Below, one piece after another: positions 34,022 to 43,840 of a stretch of DNA of 64,000 nt. How positions within the stretch are numbered: the first letter of the stretch is position 1; the number at the start of each line of letters is the position of its first letter. Source of the stretch: B4-G1 sp964393895 (GTDB lineage Bacteria; Chloroflexota; Anaerolineae; B4-G1). The stretch lies in NCBI GenBank assembly GCA_964393895.1, contig CAYMWP010000002.1:76580-140579 (forward strand), read 5' to 3'. The notes under the pieces are model-generated. The model saw only the letters and a list, made by a program, of their open reading frames with translations. It had not been told where the DNA came from and made no database searches. The position numbers and the translations under genes were made by a program.

Positions 34022-34486
34022 ACAGACGGGGTGCGTTCGGTTCGACCAAGAATTGAGAACAGATGGCAGGGAGGTGCAGGCCGGTGCAGCACACCCTGAG
34101 CCCGCCATTCCGAGCAGCAGCGGCACAATCAGCCTAGAGAGCTACACTGCGATGGACGCAGGTCCGGACCCGCCAGGCCACGCCCGGCGAGTACAGCGGT
34201 GCTCGTGCAGTTGCCTGCTACGACACTTGTGTCCACGAGTGAATCATTATGCCATCCGCTTCCTCTCTCGCCTCGACCGAAGGGATGTACAAGGTCTGAC
34301 CTTCTCCCCCGACGGAACCGGCAACGCCGTGCACCGGTGACCAGTGTCCGACGGTATGCTCGTGCGCGTTGGATGGGCGCGTGGCAGCCTCACTCGCTTG
34401 TAGTTGGCTTCGTGGCGGAGGCCCTTTCCCACGCCCACCCGACGGCTGAACCGCAAACCGTCGAGCAACTTCAACAAGGACACAGT
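34022..34486. other. Intergenic region, possibly decayed coding DNA
   Basis: About 465 bp with only short broken frames on both strands and no recognisable motif. Its GC content is similar to coding DNA, and it directly precedes a frameshifted permease. It may therefore be remnant coding sequence, but I could not identify a parent gene. Confidence 0.5.
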
Positions 34487-35005
34487 ATGAACCGACAACG
34501 TAGGAAGAACAAGCCTATGGACACAACGACTTTGATTTTGAGCGCCGTTGCAGTGCTACTGCTGACAATAGCCTTTTCGCGACAGCGTGACTTGCCACTA
34601 TTGGACTACTAACTGCTGGGCGTACGCTGTGGCGCAACCTGCCCATATTGCTGCTGGGCTTTGTGATAGCAGGTCTGGTCCAGGTCCTCGTTCCTCAAGA
34701 AGTGATCTCGCGCTGGCTGGGCACCCAGACTGGGGTCAAGGGCGTCTTTATCGCTTGCGTGGCCGGTGGGCTGATGCCTGGCGCGCCATACGCCGTCTTT
34801 CCCCTTGCAGCGGTGTTGCATCAGTCTGGGGCAGGTCTGGGCGCGGTAGTGGGCTTTCTCTCAGCTTGCGCTATGGTCAGTGTCGCGTCTACCCGTAGAA
34901 ATCGCCCTGGTTGATCCCAAGGTAGCCCTCATCCGTTATGGTATTACGTTTGTCGTTCCGCCCATTTCAGGGCTTTTGGCCAACCTCCTTACTGCGCTAC
35001 TGTGA
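34487..35005 (+). pseudogene. YraQ/DUF318-like permease, broken by two frameshifts
   Basis: Three consecutive fragments in different frames together read as one small permease. The first is MDTTTLILSAVAVLLLTIAF (from 34487 or 34517). The second includes RTLWRNLPILLLGFVIAGL and GLMPGAPYAVFPLAAVLHQ (to about 34890). The third includes PVEIALVDPKVALIRYGITF and ends LLANLLTALL at 35005. The frame changes fall near 34590 and 34890. The hydrophobic pattern and PGAP motif resemble YraQ-family permeases (DUF318). The break could be real decay or two assembly errors. AAGGA lies eight bases before the first ATG, so the original start is preserved. Confidence 0.7.
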
Positions 35006-35105
35006 AGAACGGTGTTTACCTGTCTCTCGGGAGGTAGGCGTTCAAAAGACGTGGATGAATTGTGAAGGAAACCAAAGAACAGCTGATCGCCGTTTGTGGC
35101 CTCGA

Positions 35106-36227
35106 ATGCGCTACCAACTGACCATCCCCGCCCGCGTCAATATCCTCGGCAACCCCTCCGACGCCACCGAGGGAGACCACGCCACTATCTCGGCCGCCAT
35201 TGACACCTACGCCGGAGCCAGCGTCGAGCCGGCCGAGAGGCTGGCGCTGGAGATGATCACCCCTGAGGGCCAAACTCTGGTCCGCCAGACCTTGCACACC
35301 CCCCCACCCTACCCCTACGACGGCAAGCTCGACCTGCTGAAGGGAGCCATCAACCGCTTACACACCTACAGCCCTCAACTCCGCCGGCGGATGGCGGAGC
35401 GCGGCGGCGTGCGTATCGCCGCCTGGACCGAGGTGCCGCGCCAATCCGGGCTGGGGGGTTCTTCGTTGCTGGTGCTGTTGGCGCTGGCGGGCCTGCGCGC
35501 CCGCTACGAGCTCGACCCGCACGTCCACAACGACTATGTGCTGGCCGAACTGTGCCAGCGCGTCGAGGCGCGCGAGCTGGGCATCACGTGCGGCTACGCC
35601 GACCGGTACGTGCCCCTCTTTGGCGGGTTGGCCTACCTGGACTATCGCGGCAAGCTCCACCAGAAACCTCTAGGTGATGAACCCTTTGCCACCTACGAGC
35701 GTCTCGACGCCTGGGCGCCAGACCTGCCGCTCGTCATCGCCTCCACCGGCATCGCGCGCGATTCGGGCGACGTGCACGGCGTGATGCGCGGTCGCTACCT
35801 GGAGGAACAGGCCAGCTATGAGCGCGGCGCTCCCAAGCCCTTTATGATCGAGGTGATGGAGCGAGTGGGGGCCACCGCCTGGCGCGGCAAGATGGCGCTT
35901 TTGCGCGGGGATTGGACCGAGTTCGGGCGGCTGATGGGAGAAAACCACCGCCTGGTGGACGAGATGATGAACTACTGCGGCCTTTCGGACGGGGCAGGAG
36001 CGGCCAACAACACGCTCATCTCGGCGGCGCTGGAGGCCGGCGCACTGGGGGCCAAACTGACCGGCGCAGGAGGTGGAGGCTCCGTCTTTGCTCTGGCCCA
36101 AGCGGGCCGCGAGGAGGAACTGGTTGACGCACTGCGCGCCGCCGCCGCCGACGTGGGGCTAGAGAGAGCACAAGTGTGGCGAGCACGGGTGGATCGGGAC
36201 GGCCTGCGGATAGAGATGGCGGATTGA
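35106..36227 (+). CDS. GHMP-family kinase, glucuronokinase-like
   Basis: The 373-residue protein carries all three GHMP motifs: PARVNILGNPSDATEGD at the N-terminus, the ATP loop RQSGLGGSSLLVLLA and the C-terminal KLTGAGGGGSVFALA. The LLGNPSD-type N-terminal motif is closer to glucuronokinase/sugar-1-kinase proteins than to galactokinase or the heptose kinase at 9054. It would phosphorylate a sugar or uronic acid at the anomeric carbon to feed nucleotide-sugar synthesis. The start at 35106 is chosen because the family motif follows eight residues later. Upstream in-frame codons have no family similarity, and the ribosome site is weak. It is convergent with mreB and stands alone. Confidence 0.82.
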   Translation: MRYQLTIPARVNILGNPSDATEGDHATISAAIDTYAGASVEPAERLALEMITPEGQTLVRQTLHTPPPYPYDGKLDLLKGAINRLHTYSPQLRRRMAERGGVRIAAWTEVPRQSGLGGSSLLVLLALAGLRARYELDPHVHNDYVLAELCQRVEARELGITCGYADRYVPLFGGLAYLDYRGKLHQKPLGDEPFATYERLDAWAPDLPLVIASTGIARDSGDVHGVMRGRYLEEQASYERGAPKPFMIEVMERVGATAWRGKMALLRGDWTEFGRLMGENHRLVDEMMNYCGLSDGAGAANNTLISAALEAGALGAKLTGAGGGGSVFALAQAGREEELVDALRAAAADVGLERAQVWRARVDRDGLRIEMAD

Positions 36228-36242
36228 CTGGAGCGAAGCAAA

Positions 36243-36272
36243 ACGGCGCCAGGGGGCTTGCCCTGACGCCGT
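36243..36272 (-). terminator. Hairpin terminator between the GHMP kinase and mreB (convergent)
   Basis: ACGGCG-C-CAGGG and CCCTG-A-CGCCGT form a 12-pair stem with one mismatch and the loop GGCTTG. On the minus strand, the end of mreB transcription, it is followed by a short TTTT. No T tract is present on the plus strand, but the strong stem could slow transcripts from both sides. Confidence 0.6.
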
Positions 36273-36295
36273 CCGTCCTGTCGGATTCTTCCACG

Positions 36296-37300
36296 CTACA
36301 ACCCAGGCATGGTGCGTTTGAGGATCTCGTACTGCTCCAATGCCTGTCCCGCCCCCAAGGCCACGCAAGCGACGGGCGCGTTGGCCGTATAAGTCGGCAC
36401 CCCCGTCTCGCGCGCGATCAACTCGTCTATCTTGCGCAACAGCGCCCCGCCGCCGAGCAAAACCATACCCCGGTCAATGATGTCTGACGATAGTTCCGGC
36501 GGTGTCTTTTCCAACACGGATCGAATCACCGAGATCACCGCCGCTAGAGGCTCGGTGAGCGCCTCGGTCACTTCCTCGGAATTGACAGTGATGGTGCGCG
36601 GCAATCCGGCGACCTGATCCCGGCCCTGCACCTCCATCGTTAGCTCTTCCTCCAGGGGCAGCGCAGAGCCAATGTTGATCTTGATCGCCTCCGCCGTCGG
36701 CTGGCCGATCATCAGGTTGAACTTGCGGCGCACATAGGCCGCAATTGCTTCATCCATACGCAGACCGCCGATGCGGATCGAGTTTGCCACCACGATCCCG
36801 TTCATGGCAAAGACGGCCGCCTCCGTCGCGCCCCCACCCAGGTCCACGACCATAGTGCCGGCGGGCGTGCCAATCGGCAAGCCAGCCCCCAGCGCTCCGG
36901 CCATAGGCTCCGGTATCAGGTGCGCCCGGCTGGCGCCCGCCTCCATCGCCGCCTTTCGCACCGCCCGCTTTTCCACGCTCGTCACTCCGTAGGGCACGCT
37001 GATCATCACGCGCGGCTTGAACAGACCCAATCCCCCGGCAGCCTTGCGAATAAAGTACTCTAACATCCTCCTGGTCACTTGGTAATCCGCAATGACGCCG
37101 TCACGCAATGGCCGCACCACCTCGATTGCGCCGGGCGTGCGGCCGAGCATGGCTTTGGCCTCCTCGCCCACTGCCATGATCTTGTACTCGTCGGCCGAGA
37201 TAGCAACAACCGATGGTTCCTGCAGAACGATCCCCCGCCCCCGCACGTTCACCAGTACGTTGACGGTGCCCAGGTCAATCCCCAGTTGCTTTCCAAACAT
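36296..37300 (-). CDS. mreB: Rod-shape-determining protein MreB
   Basis: This 334-residue bacterial actin has the full set of nucleotide-binding motifs: IDLGTVNVLV (phosphate 1), VVDLGGGATEAAVF (phosphate 2) and VLLGGGALL (adenosine). MISVPYGVTSVEKRAV and LIPEPMAGALGAGL are characteristic of MreB/Mbl. It polymerises beneath the membrane and guides peptidoglycan synthesis to keep a rod or filament shape. mreC and mreD are not adjacent. It lies 16 bp downstream of atpC on the same strand and may be read through from the ATP synthase genes. Its length is typical. Confidence 0.96.
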   Translation of the reverse strand: MFGKQLGIDLGTVNVLVNVRGRGIVLQEPSVVAISADEYKIMAVGEEAKAMLGRTPGAIEVVRPLRDGVIADYQVTRRMLEYFIRKAAGGLGLFKPRVMISVPYGVTSVEKRAVRKAAMEAGASRAHLIPEPMAGALGAGLPIGTPAGTMVVDLGGGATEAAVFAMNGIVVANSIRIGGLRMDEAIAAYVRRKFNLMIGQPTAEAIKINIGSALPLEEELTMEVQGRDQVAGLPRTITVNSEEVTEALTEPLAAVISVIRSVLEKTPPELSSDIIDRGMVLLGGGALLRKIDELIARETGVPTYTANAPVACVALGAGQALEQYEILKRTMPGL

Positions 37301-37316
37301 TCAGGTTCCCCTCGCC

Positions 37317-37763
37317 CTACTCGCCATCGCCCGCCCCCGAATACGAAGGGGGAACTGGCCGGCGCCGGCGACGTCGCGCCACCTTGAGCCGCACCCGCGA
37401 GCGCCGCAGCGCCAACTCGGTCAAGCGCCGTTCCTCGGGCGGAGCCTTACTCAGCAACTCTAACGCGCGCTGGCGCGCTGCTTCCGCTCGCGCGGCATCA
37501 ATCTCGTCGGCCCGCTCGGCTACGTCGGCCAGGACGATCACCTCGTCGGGCAAGACGTGCATAAAGCCGCCGTGAATGGCAAAGTAGTACTCCTCCGCCC
37601 CTGCCCTGGCGCACAGTTCTCCCTCTGCCAACTCGGTAATCAACGACGCGTGATGGGGCAGGATGCCCAACTGTCCGTCAACGCCCGGAGCCAGAACAAT
37701 GTCCGCTTCGCCGCTGTATAGCTCCCGCTCTGGAGAGACGATGGTCAATTTTAAGCCAGTCAC
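37317..37763 (-). CDS. atpC: ATP synthase F1 subunit epsilon
   Basis: The 148-residue protein has the N-terminal beta-barrel of epsilon (LTIVSPERELYSGEADIVLA, then GQLGILPHHASLITEL) and a C-terminal helical hairpin (ADEIDAARAEAARQRALELL). It couples rotation of the c-ring to F1 and can inhibit ATP hydrolysis. The start is the GTG at 37763, which gives the usual short lead before the barrel and follows a G-run after the atpD stop. A much longer frame reaching into atpD is an artefact. It ends with a very basic Arg-rich tail, which is longer than usual. Confidence 0.93.
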   Translation of the reverse strand: MTGLKLTIVSPERELYSGEADIVLAPGVDGQLGILPHHASLITELAEGELCARAGAEEYYFAIHGGFMHVLPDEVIVLADVAERADEIDAARAEAARQRALELLSKAPPEERRLTELALRRSRVRLKVARRRRRRPVPPSYSGAGDGE

Positions 37764-37776
37764 ACACACCCCCCGA

Positions 37777-39177
37777 CTAGGCCGCCTGCATCTGCCGCGC
37801 CTTTTCCACCACCTCGTCAATCGTTCCTACGTAACTGAATGCGTCTTCGGGCAGGTCATCGTGCTTGCCTTCCAGAATCTCGCGGAAACCGCGCACCGTG
37901 TCGGCGATGGAGACGTAGCGACCGGCTTGACCAGTGTACCGCTCGGCGACGAACATCGGCTGGGAGAAGAATTTCTCGACCCGCCGCGCCCGGTGCACGG
38001 CCAATTTGTCATCTTCCGAAAGTTCGTCAATGCCCAGGATGGCGATGATGTCCTGCAGATCCTTGTACCGCTGAAGCACCTCCTGAACCTCACGAGCAGT
38101 GTTATAGTGCGCCTCCCCGACGATATTCGGGTCGAGAATACGTGAAGAAGAGGTCAGTGGATCCACGGCCGGGTAGATGCCCTTCTCGACGATGGCCCGC
38201 TCCAGCGCGATGGTCGCGTCCAGGTGGGCAAAAGTCGTCACGGGGCCGGGGTCCGAGTAATCGTCGGCCGGCACGTAGACCGCCTGCATCGAGGTGATGG
38301 AACCTCGCTTGGTGCTGGTGATGCGTTCCTGTAGCTCGCCCATATCAGTGCCCAGCGTGGGCTGGTAGCCGACCGCACTGGGCATACGCCCCAGGAGCGC
38401 CGACACTTCCATCCCGGCCATCACAAAGCGGTAGATATTGTCTATGAACAGGAGCACATCCCTGCCCTGGTCGCGGAAGTACTCGGCCTGGGTCACGCCC
38501 GTCAGCCCGACGCGGAAGCGCACGCCCGGCGGCTCGTTCATCTGCCCAAAAACCATCACCGTCCGATCAATCACGCCCATCTCACTCAGCGTGTGGTAGA
38601 ACTCGGTACCCTCACGGCTGCGCTCCCCTACACCGGCAAAGACAGAGACACCTTCGTGGTACTCGGCCATCGTGTACATCAGTTCGGTGACGATGATGGT
38701 CTTGCCGACGCCGGCTCCGCCAAAGACACCCGTCTTTCCGCCTCGGGTGAAGGGGGCCACCAGGTCAATCACCTTCAGGCCGGTCTCGTGAAACACGCTC
38801 TGGGTGGATTGCTCCTCGAAGGAAGGAGCCAGGCGGTGGATGGGGGAATACTCGGCCGCTTCTACCGCTCCTTGGCCGTCAATCGGCTGGCCCAGGGCAT
38901 TGAACAAGCGACCCAGAGTGCTCTCTCCAACCGGCACAGAGATAGGTTGCCCGGTATTGACGACGGACATTCCGCGCTGCAACCCATCGGTAGTGTCCAT
39001 AGCCACGCAGCGCACCCAGTTATTGGGCAATTGCTGCTCCACCTCTAGTACCATTTTCCGCCCATCAACGGGCACCTCGAGGGCAGTGTAAATTTCTGGC
39101 AAATGCTCCGGTGGAAACACCACGTCCACCACAGCGCCTTTGATCTGTACAATTCGACCTGTTGCTGTGCTGCTCAT
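37777..39177 (-). CDS. atpD: ATP synthase F1 subunit beta
   Basis: This is the catalytic subunit of F1, 466 residues, the usual length. The P-loop GGAGVGKT, the catalytic-Glu region VFAGVGERSREGTE, and the DELSEED-loop variant DELSEDDK are all visible. It binds and converts ADP plus phosphate to ATP at the interface with alpha. It lies between atpG and atpC in the standard A-G-D-C order, 13 bp before atpC. Confidence 0.98.
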   Translation of the reverse strand: MSSTATGRIVQIKGAVVDVVFPPEHLPEIYTALEVPVDGRKMVLEVEQQLPNNWVRCVAMDTTDGLQRGMSVVNTGQPISVPVGESTLGRLFNALGQPIDGQGAVEAAEYSPIHRLAPSFEEQSTQSVFHETGLKVIDLVAPFTRGGKTGVFGGAGVGKTIIVTELMYTMAEYHEGVSVFAGVGERSREGTEFYHTLSEMGVIDRTVMVFGQMNEPPGVRFRVGLTGVTQAEYFRDQGRDVLLFIDNIYRFVMAGMEVSALLGRMPSAVGYQPTLGTDMGELQERITSTKRGSITSMQAVYVPADDYSDPGPVTTFAHLDATIALERAIVEKGIYPAVDPLTSSSRILDPNIVGEAHYNTAREVQEVLQRYKDLQDIIAILGIDELSEDDKLAVHRARRVEKFFSQPMFVAERYTGQAGRYVSIADTVRGFREILEGKHDDLPEDAFSYVGTIDEVVEKARQMQAA

Positions 39178-39230
39178 AGGATTCGTTCTCCTGATTCTCT
39201 ATTCCTTCCCTCTATCAACGGCCTCAACAC

Positions 39231-40140
39231 CTATGCAGCCCTGGCCAGCGCCTGCTCCAACGCCTCCGCTCCACCCGCAATGTCCAACAATTCACGGGTG
39301 ATGGCCCGCTGGCGAGCCTTGTTGTAAACCAGGGTCAGGTCATCAACCAACCCGGCTGCGTTCTCGGTCGCGTTGCGCATGGCGACCATGCGGGCCGCGA
39401 ACTCGCTGGCGTGCGCCTCCAGTGCCGCCTGGTAAACCTGCAGCTCGGTAAAGCGGGGCAGGATCGCGTCCAGGACGGTGGAGGCGTCAGGCTCGTAGAT
39501 GTACTCTGTAACTTGCGCCGGGCGCACGTCCACCAGGTACTCTCGCATCGCCTGCTCACCCTCGAGGGGTGAGGCAAAGTCAGTGGGGCAAAGAGGAAGC
39601 AACCTTTGAACAACGGGGCGCTGCACCAGCATGTTGACAAAGTCGGTGCGGGACAGATAGACTTCGTCCACTCGCTCTTCCAAGAACTCGTCAATAGCAG
39701 TACGGGCGATGGCAGAGACGTCGGCCAGGCCTGGCACCGCCGGCAGGTCGTGAAACTCGGCCATGATCTCTGCGCCCGCGCGCCACAGCATATCCCGGCC
39801 GCGGCGCCCAACGGTGATATAGCAGGCTGGCAACCCCCGTCTGGCGACAAAATCCTGGGCAGCCCGCGTGACGTTTTGGTTGTACGCCCCACACAGTCCC
39901 CGGTCGCCGGCCACGAGAACGACCAGGATGCGCTGCACCTCTGTCCTACGCGCCAACAAAGGGTGCAAGCTCTCATCCGTGGCTGTGCCCAGGTTGACGA
40001 TGACTTCCCAAGCCGCACTGGCGTAAGGGCGCGTCGCCAGAGCAGCCACCTGCGCCTTGCGCACATTCGAGGCAGCGACGGCCTGCAACGCCCGCGTCAC
40101 CTGCCCCAGATTACGGACGGATTGGATGCGCCGGCGAATC

Positions 40141-40157
<17 letters not shown>
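39231..40157 (-). CDS. atpG: ATP synthase F1 subunit gamma
   Basis: The 308-residue central-stalk subunit starts MATAREIRRRIQSVRNLGQVTRALQ-type, which forms the N-terminal coiled coil, and ends in the matching C-terminal helix (MRNATENAAGLVDDLTLVYN). The Rossmann-like middle carries GDRGLCGAYNQNV. It transmits rotation from the c-ring to the alpha/beta hexamer. It overlaps the end of atpA by 17 bp and precedes atpD by 53 bp. Length and order are ordinary. Confidence 0.96.
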
Positions 40158-41700
<1,543 letters not shown>

Positions 41701-41801
41701 AGTCTACCTCTCATTGTATAGCACAAGCCTAATCGCTGCTAGCGAGAACACAACTTTAGAATGATACACGATTTTGAAAAATTTGTCCAGTGGATAACAT
41801 C

Positions 41802-41945
41802 TTGGTGATTACCCACAAGTATGCAGGTTTCTATTCGAGGTGATCGTTTTTTCACCACAGAGGCACGGAGGACGCTGAGATAGGACATTTTTGTGTTTTC
41901 TCTGTGCTCTCTGTGTCTCTGTGGTGAGATGTGGGCAATCACCAG
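41802..41945. repeat. MITE-like nested inverted repeat of 144 bp
   Basis: The outer arms TTGGTGATTACCCACA (41802-41817) and TGTGGGCAATCACCAG (41930-41945) are nearly complementary. Inside them, about 29 bases from 41852 (TCACCACAGAGGCACGGAGG...) pair with TCTGTGTCTCTGTGGTGA and its upstream bases, ending at 41927. The inner CACCACAGAG-type palindrome is a recurrent intergenic repeat in many bacterial genomes. There is no coding capacity, so it is probably a non-autonomous element or an RNA-hairpin repeat. Confidence 0.75.
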
Positions 41946-41977
41946 GATAACGTCGCCGTTTGGCCGTTCGCCGCGAT

Positions 41978-42006
41978 TTGCACTCAATTCAGGGATAAAG
42001 TATAAT
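41978..42006 (+). promoter_or_regulatory. Strong sigma-70 promoter for the pseudo-receiver regulator
   Basis: TTGCAC (41978-41983) and a perfect TATAAT (42001-42006) are separated by 17 bp. Transcription would start near 42013 and give a short leader before the start at 42050. Confidence 0.75.
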
Positions 42007-42049
42007 GTGGTCGTTCCAAGCCACAGCATGGGAAGGGAGAATATAGTAG

Positions 42050-42724
42050 TTGGTGGCAGATTACACAATCCTGCTCGTAGAGGGCAGGAAGCCCGCGGCA
42101 GAGTATTTGGCTCCTGCTCTGACCGCTCAAGGGTACAATATCAACACAGCCCGCACACGCAGGAATGCTCTAGCCACAGTACAGGAGCATGCCCCTGCGG
42201 TGATAGTGTTGGATTCTCCCTCACTGCGCTTCAGTCACCAACGATTCTGTAAAACCTTGCGAGACGCCAACCTCGAAATCCCAGTGCTGCTGTTGCTACC
42301 GAAGGGCGAAAAGATTGGCCGCAGCACAGGCGCGCGCGCTCATTTGCGCTACCCCTTTTCCACCAAGAAATTAGCGCACCACATAGATAGGCTTCTACCC
42401 GCCCCCGACGAAACCGTGCTTAAAGTGGGCGAAATAACTCTCGACATCGAACATCGCTACGTCATCCAAGGCAAACGCGAAAGCCACTTAACTCCCAAAC
42501 AAGCCCTGCTCTTGGAAACCTTCATGCGTCACCCCGGAGAGATTTTGTCGCGCGCCTTTTTGATGAAGCAAGTATGGGACACCGACTATCTGGATGACAC
42601 GCGCACCCTCGACGTTCACATCCATTGGGTGCGCAAGGCAATCGAAAAAGACCACAAATCACCCGTATACTTGCAGACAGTCCGTAAAAAGGGATATTGC
42701 CTGGAAGTGCCGGAAAAAGAGTAG
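42050..42724 (+). CDS. OmpR-like transcription regulator with degenerate receiver domain
   Basis: The 224-residue protein has a receiver-like N-terminal domain and an intact winged-helix output domain (HLTPKQALLLETFMRHPG, then LDVHIHWVRKAIEKD). The receiver keeps Asp55 but has lost other active-site residues. The acidic pair reads EG (11-12), the conserved Thr position is Pro (LLLLPKGEK), and the Lys of KPF is Tyr (RYPF). It is therefore probably not controlled by normal phosphotransfer. GGGAG lies ten bases before the TTG start; a GTG one codon later is also possible. It has a strong promoter and stands between the divergent F1 ATPase genes and rpsB. Its targets are unknown. Confidence 0.85.
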   Translation: MVADYTILLVEGRKPAAEYLAPALTAQGYNINTARTRRNALATVQEHAPAVIVLDSPSLRFSHQRFCKTLRDANLEIPVLLLLPKGEKIGRSTGARAHLRYPFSTKKLAHHIDRLLPAPDETVLKVGEITLDIEHRYVIQGKRESHLTPKQALLLETFMRHPGEILSRAFLMKQVWDTDYLDDTRTLDVHIHWVRKAIEKDHKSPVYLQTVRKKGYCLEVPEKE

Positions 42725-42734
42725 CGCAGCAGAT

Positions 42735-42762
42735 TTGCCCAAATCCAACTTTGTGGTACAAT
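42735..42762 (+). promoter_or_regulatory. Candidate promoter of the rpsB operon
   Basis: TTGCCC (42735-42740) and TACAAT (42757-42762) are separated by 16 bp, just after the regulator stop codon and about 125 bp before rpsB. The long leader that results contains the hairpin at 42800-42844. Confidence 0.55.
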
Positions 42763-42799
42763 CGTATTGAGTTTGACCCTAATCACACACGTCTCTAGA

Positions 42800-42844
42800 C
42801 CAGTGAGGGCGTGCCGGGCGAACAGCCTCCCGGACCCTCAGTGG
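42800..42844 (+). promoter_or_regulatory. Hairpin in the rpsB leader, possible ribosomal-protein autoregulatory structure
   Basis: CCAGTGAGGG (42800-42809) and CCCTCAGTGG (42835-42844) pair with one mismatch. An inner GCCGGG / CCCGG stem extends the structure. No T tract follows, so it is not a terminator. Position and shape suit an S2-binding leader as known for other bacterial rpsB genes, but no consensus match could be tested. Confidence 0.45.
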
Positions 42845-42888
42845 GGTGACAGAGACGGAGGACAAAACGATAACAAGGAGGTTCCTCT

Positions 42889-43806
42889 ATGGCTGTCGTT
42901 TCCATGAAAGCGCTCCTGGAAACAGGAGTGCACTTCGGCCACCGCCCTCAGCGTTGGAATCCGAAGATGAAGCCCTATATTTTTACCGAGCGCAATGGGG
43001 TGCACATTATAGACCTGCAACAAACCATTGTCGCACTGAACACAGCCTGTAGGCTGGTTCAGGAGACAACTGCCGCTGGCGGGACAGTGCTCTTTGTCGG
43101 CACAAAGCAACAAGCCCAGGAAACTATTGCTTACGAAGCGCAACGTTGCGGAATGCCATACGTCAATCAGCGCTGGCTGGGCGGCACACTGACCAACTGG
43201 AGCACCATCCGCAAACGCATTGACTATCTGCTCAACCTGGAGGCCCGCCGCGACCGGGGTGATTTCGAACGGTTGACGAAAAAGGAAGCACTGGGCCTGC
43301 AACGCCAGATAGAGAAACTCAACAGTCGGTTAGGCGGCATCAGGGAAATGCGTGATGTCCCAGATATGCTCTTTATCACGGACGTGCGCCGGGAAACCAC
43401 CGCCGTCAAAGAGGCGAACAAGCTGGGCATCCCCATCGTCGCCATGGTTGACACCAACTGTGATCCGGATCCCATAGACTATTTGATCCCGGCCAACGAC
43501 GACGCCATCCGCGCCATCAAGTTGATCACCTCAAAAATAGCCGATGCCGTGCTGGAGGGAATCGCTCAACGGAAGGGCCAGGAACAAGTCCCCGAGGTCG
43601 AAGAAATCGAGATCGAGGACGAAAAGTACCTCAGCGCCGCCACCCTGGCTCGCTTGAAGGAACTGACCTTCGAAGAGGATAAAGAGGGAGCCGAGTTAGC
43701 CGCAGAGCCAACCGGCGCGGAAGCAGAGACCATGGTGGAGAAAGCGCAGGCTGAAGTGACTTTGGAAGAACCTGCGACAGAGAACGTGGAAGAGCCAGAA
43801 GCCTAG
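42889..43806 (+). CDS. rpsB: 30S ribosomal protein S2
   Basis: The 305-residue protein shows the S2 hallmarks MKALLETGVHFGHRPQRWNP, FVGTKQQAQETIAYEAQRCG and QRWLGGTLTNW, plus the DPDPIDYLIPANDDAIRAIK segment. It binds the 30S subunit and helps recruit S1 and mRNA. The core ends near residue 235. A roughly 65-residue acidic, Ala/Glu-rich extension follows and is longer than in most bacteria, though such tails are variable. AAGGAGG lies seven bases before the ATG. It heads the classical rpsB-tsf-pyrH-frr-uppS-cdsA cluster. Confidence 0.98.
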   Translation: MAVVSMKALLETGVHFGHRPQRWNPKMKPYIFTERNGVHIIDLQQTIVALNTACRLVQETTAAGGTVLFVGTKQQAQETIAYEAQRCGMPYVNQRWLGGTLTNWSTIRKRIDYLLNLEARRDRGDFERLTKKEALGLQRQIEKLNSRLGGIREMRDVPDMLFITDVRRETTAVKEANKLGIPIVAMVDTNCDPDPIDYLIPANDDAIRAIKLITSKIADAVLEGIAQRKGQEQVPEVEEIEIEDEKYLSAATLARLKELTFEEDKEGAELAAEPTGAEAETMVEKAQAEVTLEEPATENVEEPEA

Positions 43807-43840
43807 CGACTGACACCTTTGGATGACAGGGAGAACAACA

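Larger units (their letters stand above)
41701..42049. other. Divergent intergenic region between atpA and the pseudo-receiver regulator
   Basis: About 350 bp without a gene. It contains a 144-bp nested inverted repeat (41802-41945), a strong plus-strand promoter (41978-42006), and by position the minus-strand promoter of the F1 operon, which I could not pinpoint. Confidence 0.8.

Noticed and set aside
37764..37820. Extended N-terminus of the ATP synthase epsilon subunit
   Set aside because: The extra residues overlap the end of atpD and are Arg-rich without similarity to epsilon. The GTG at 37763 gives a normal protein.
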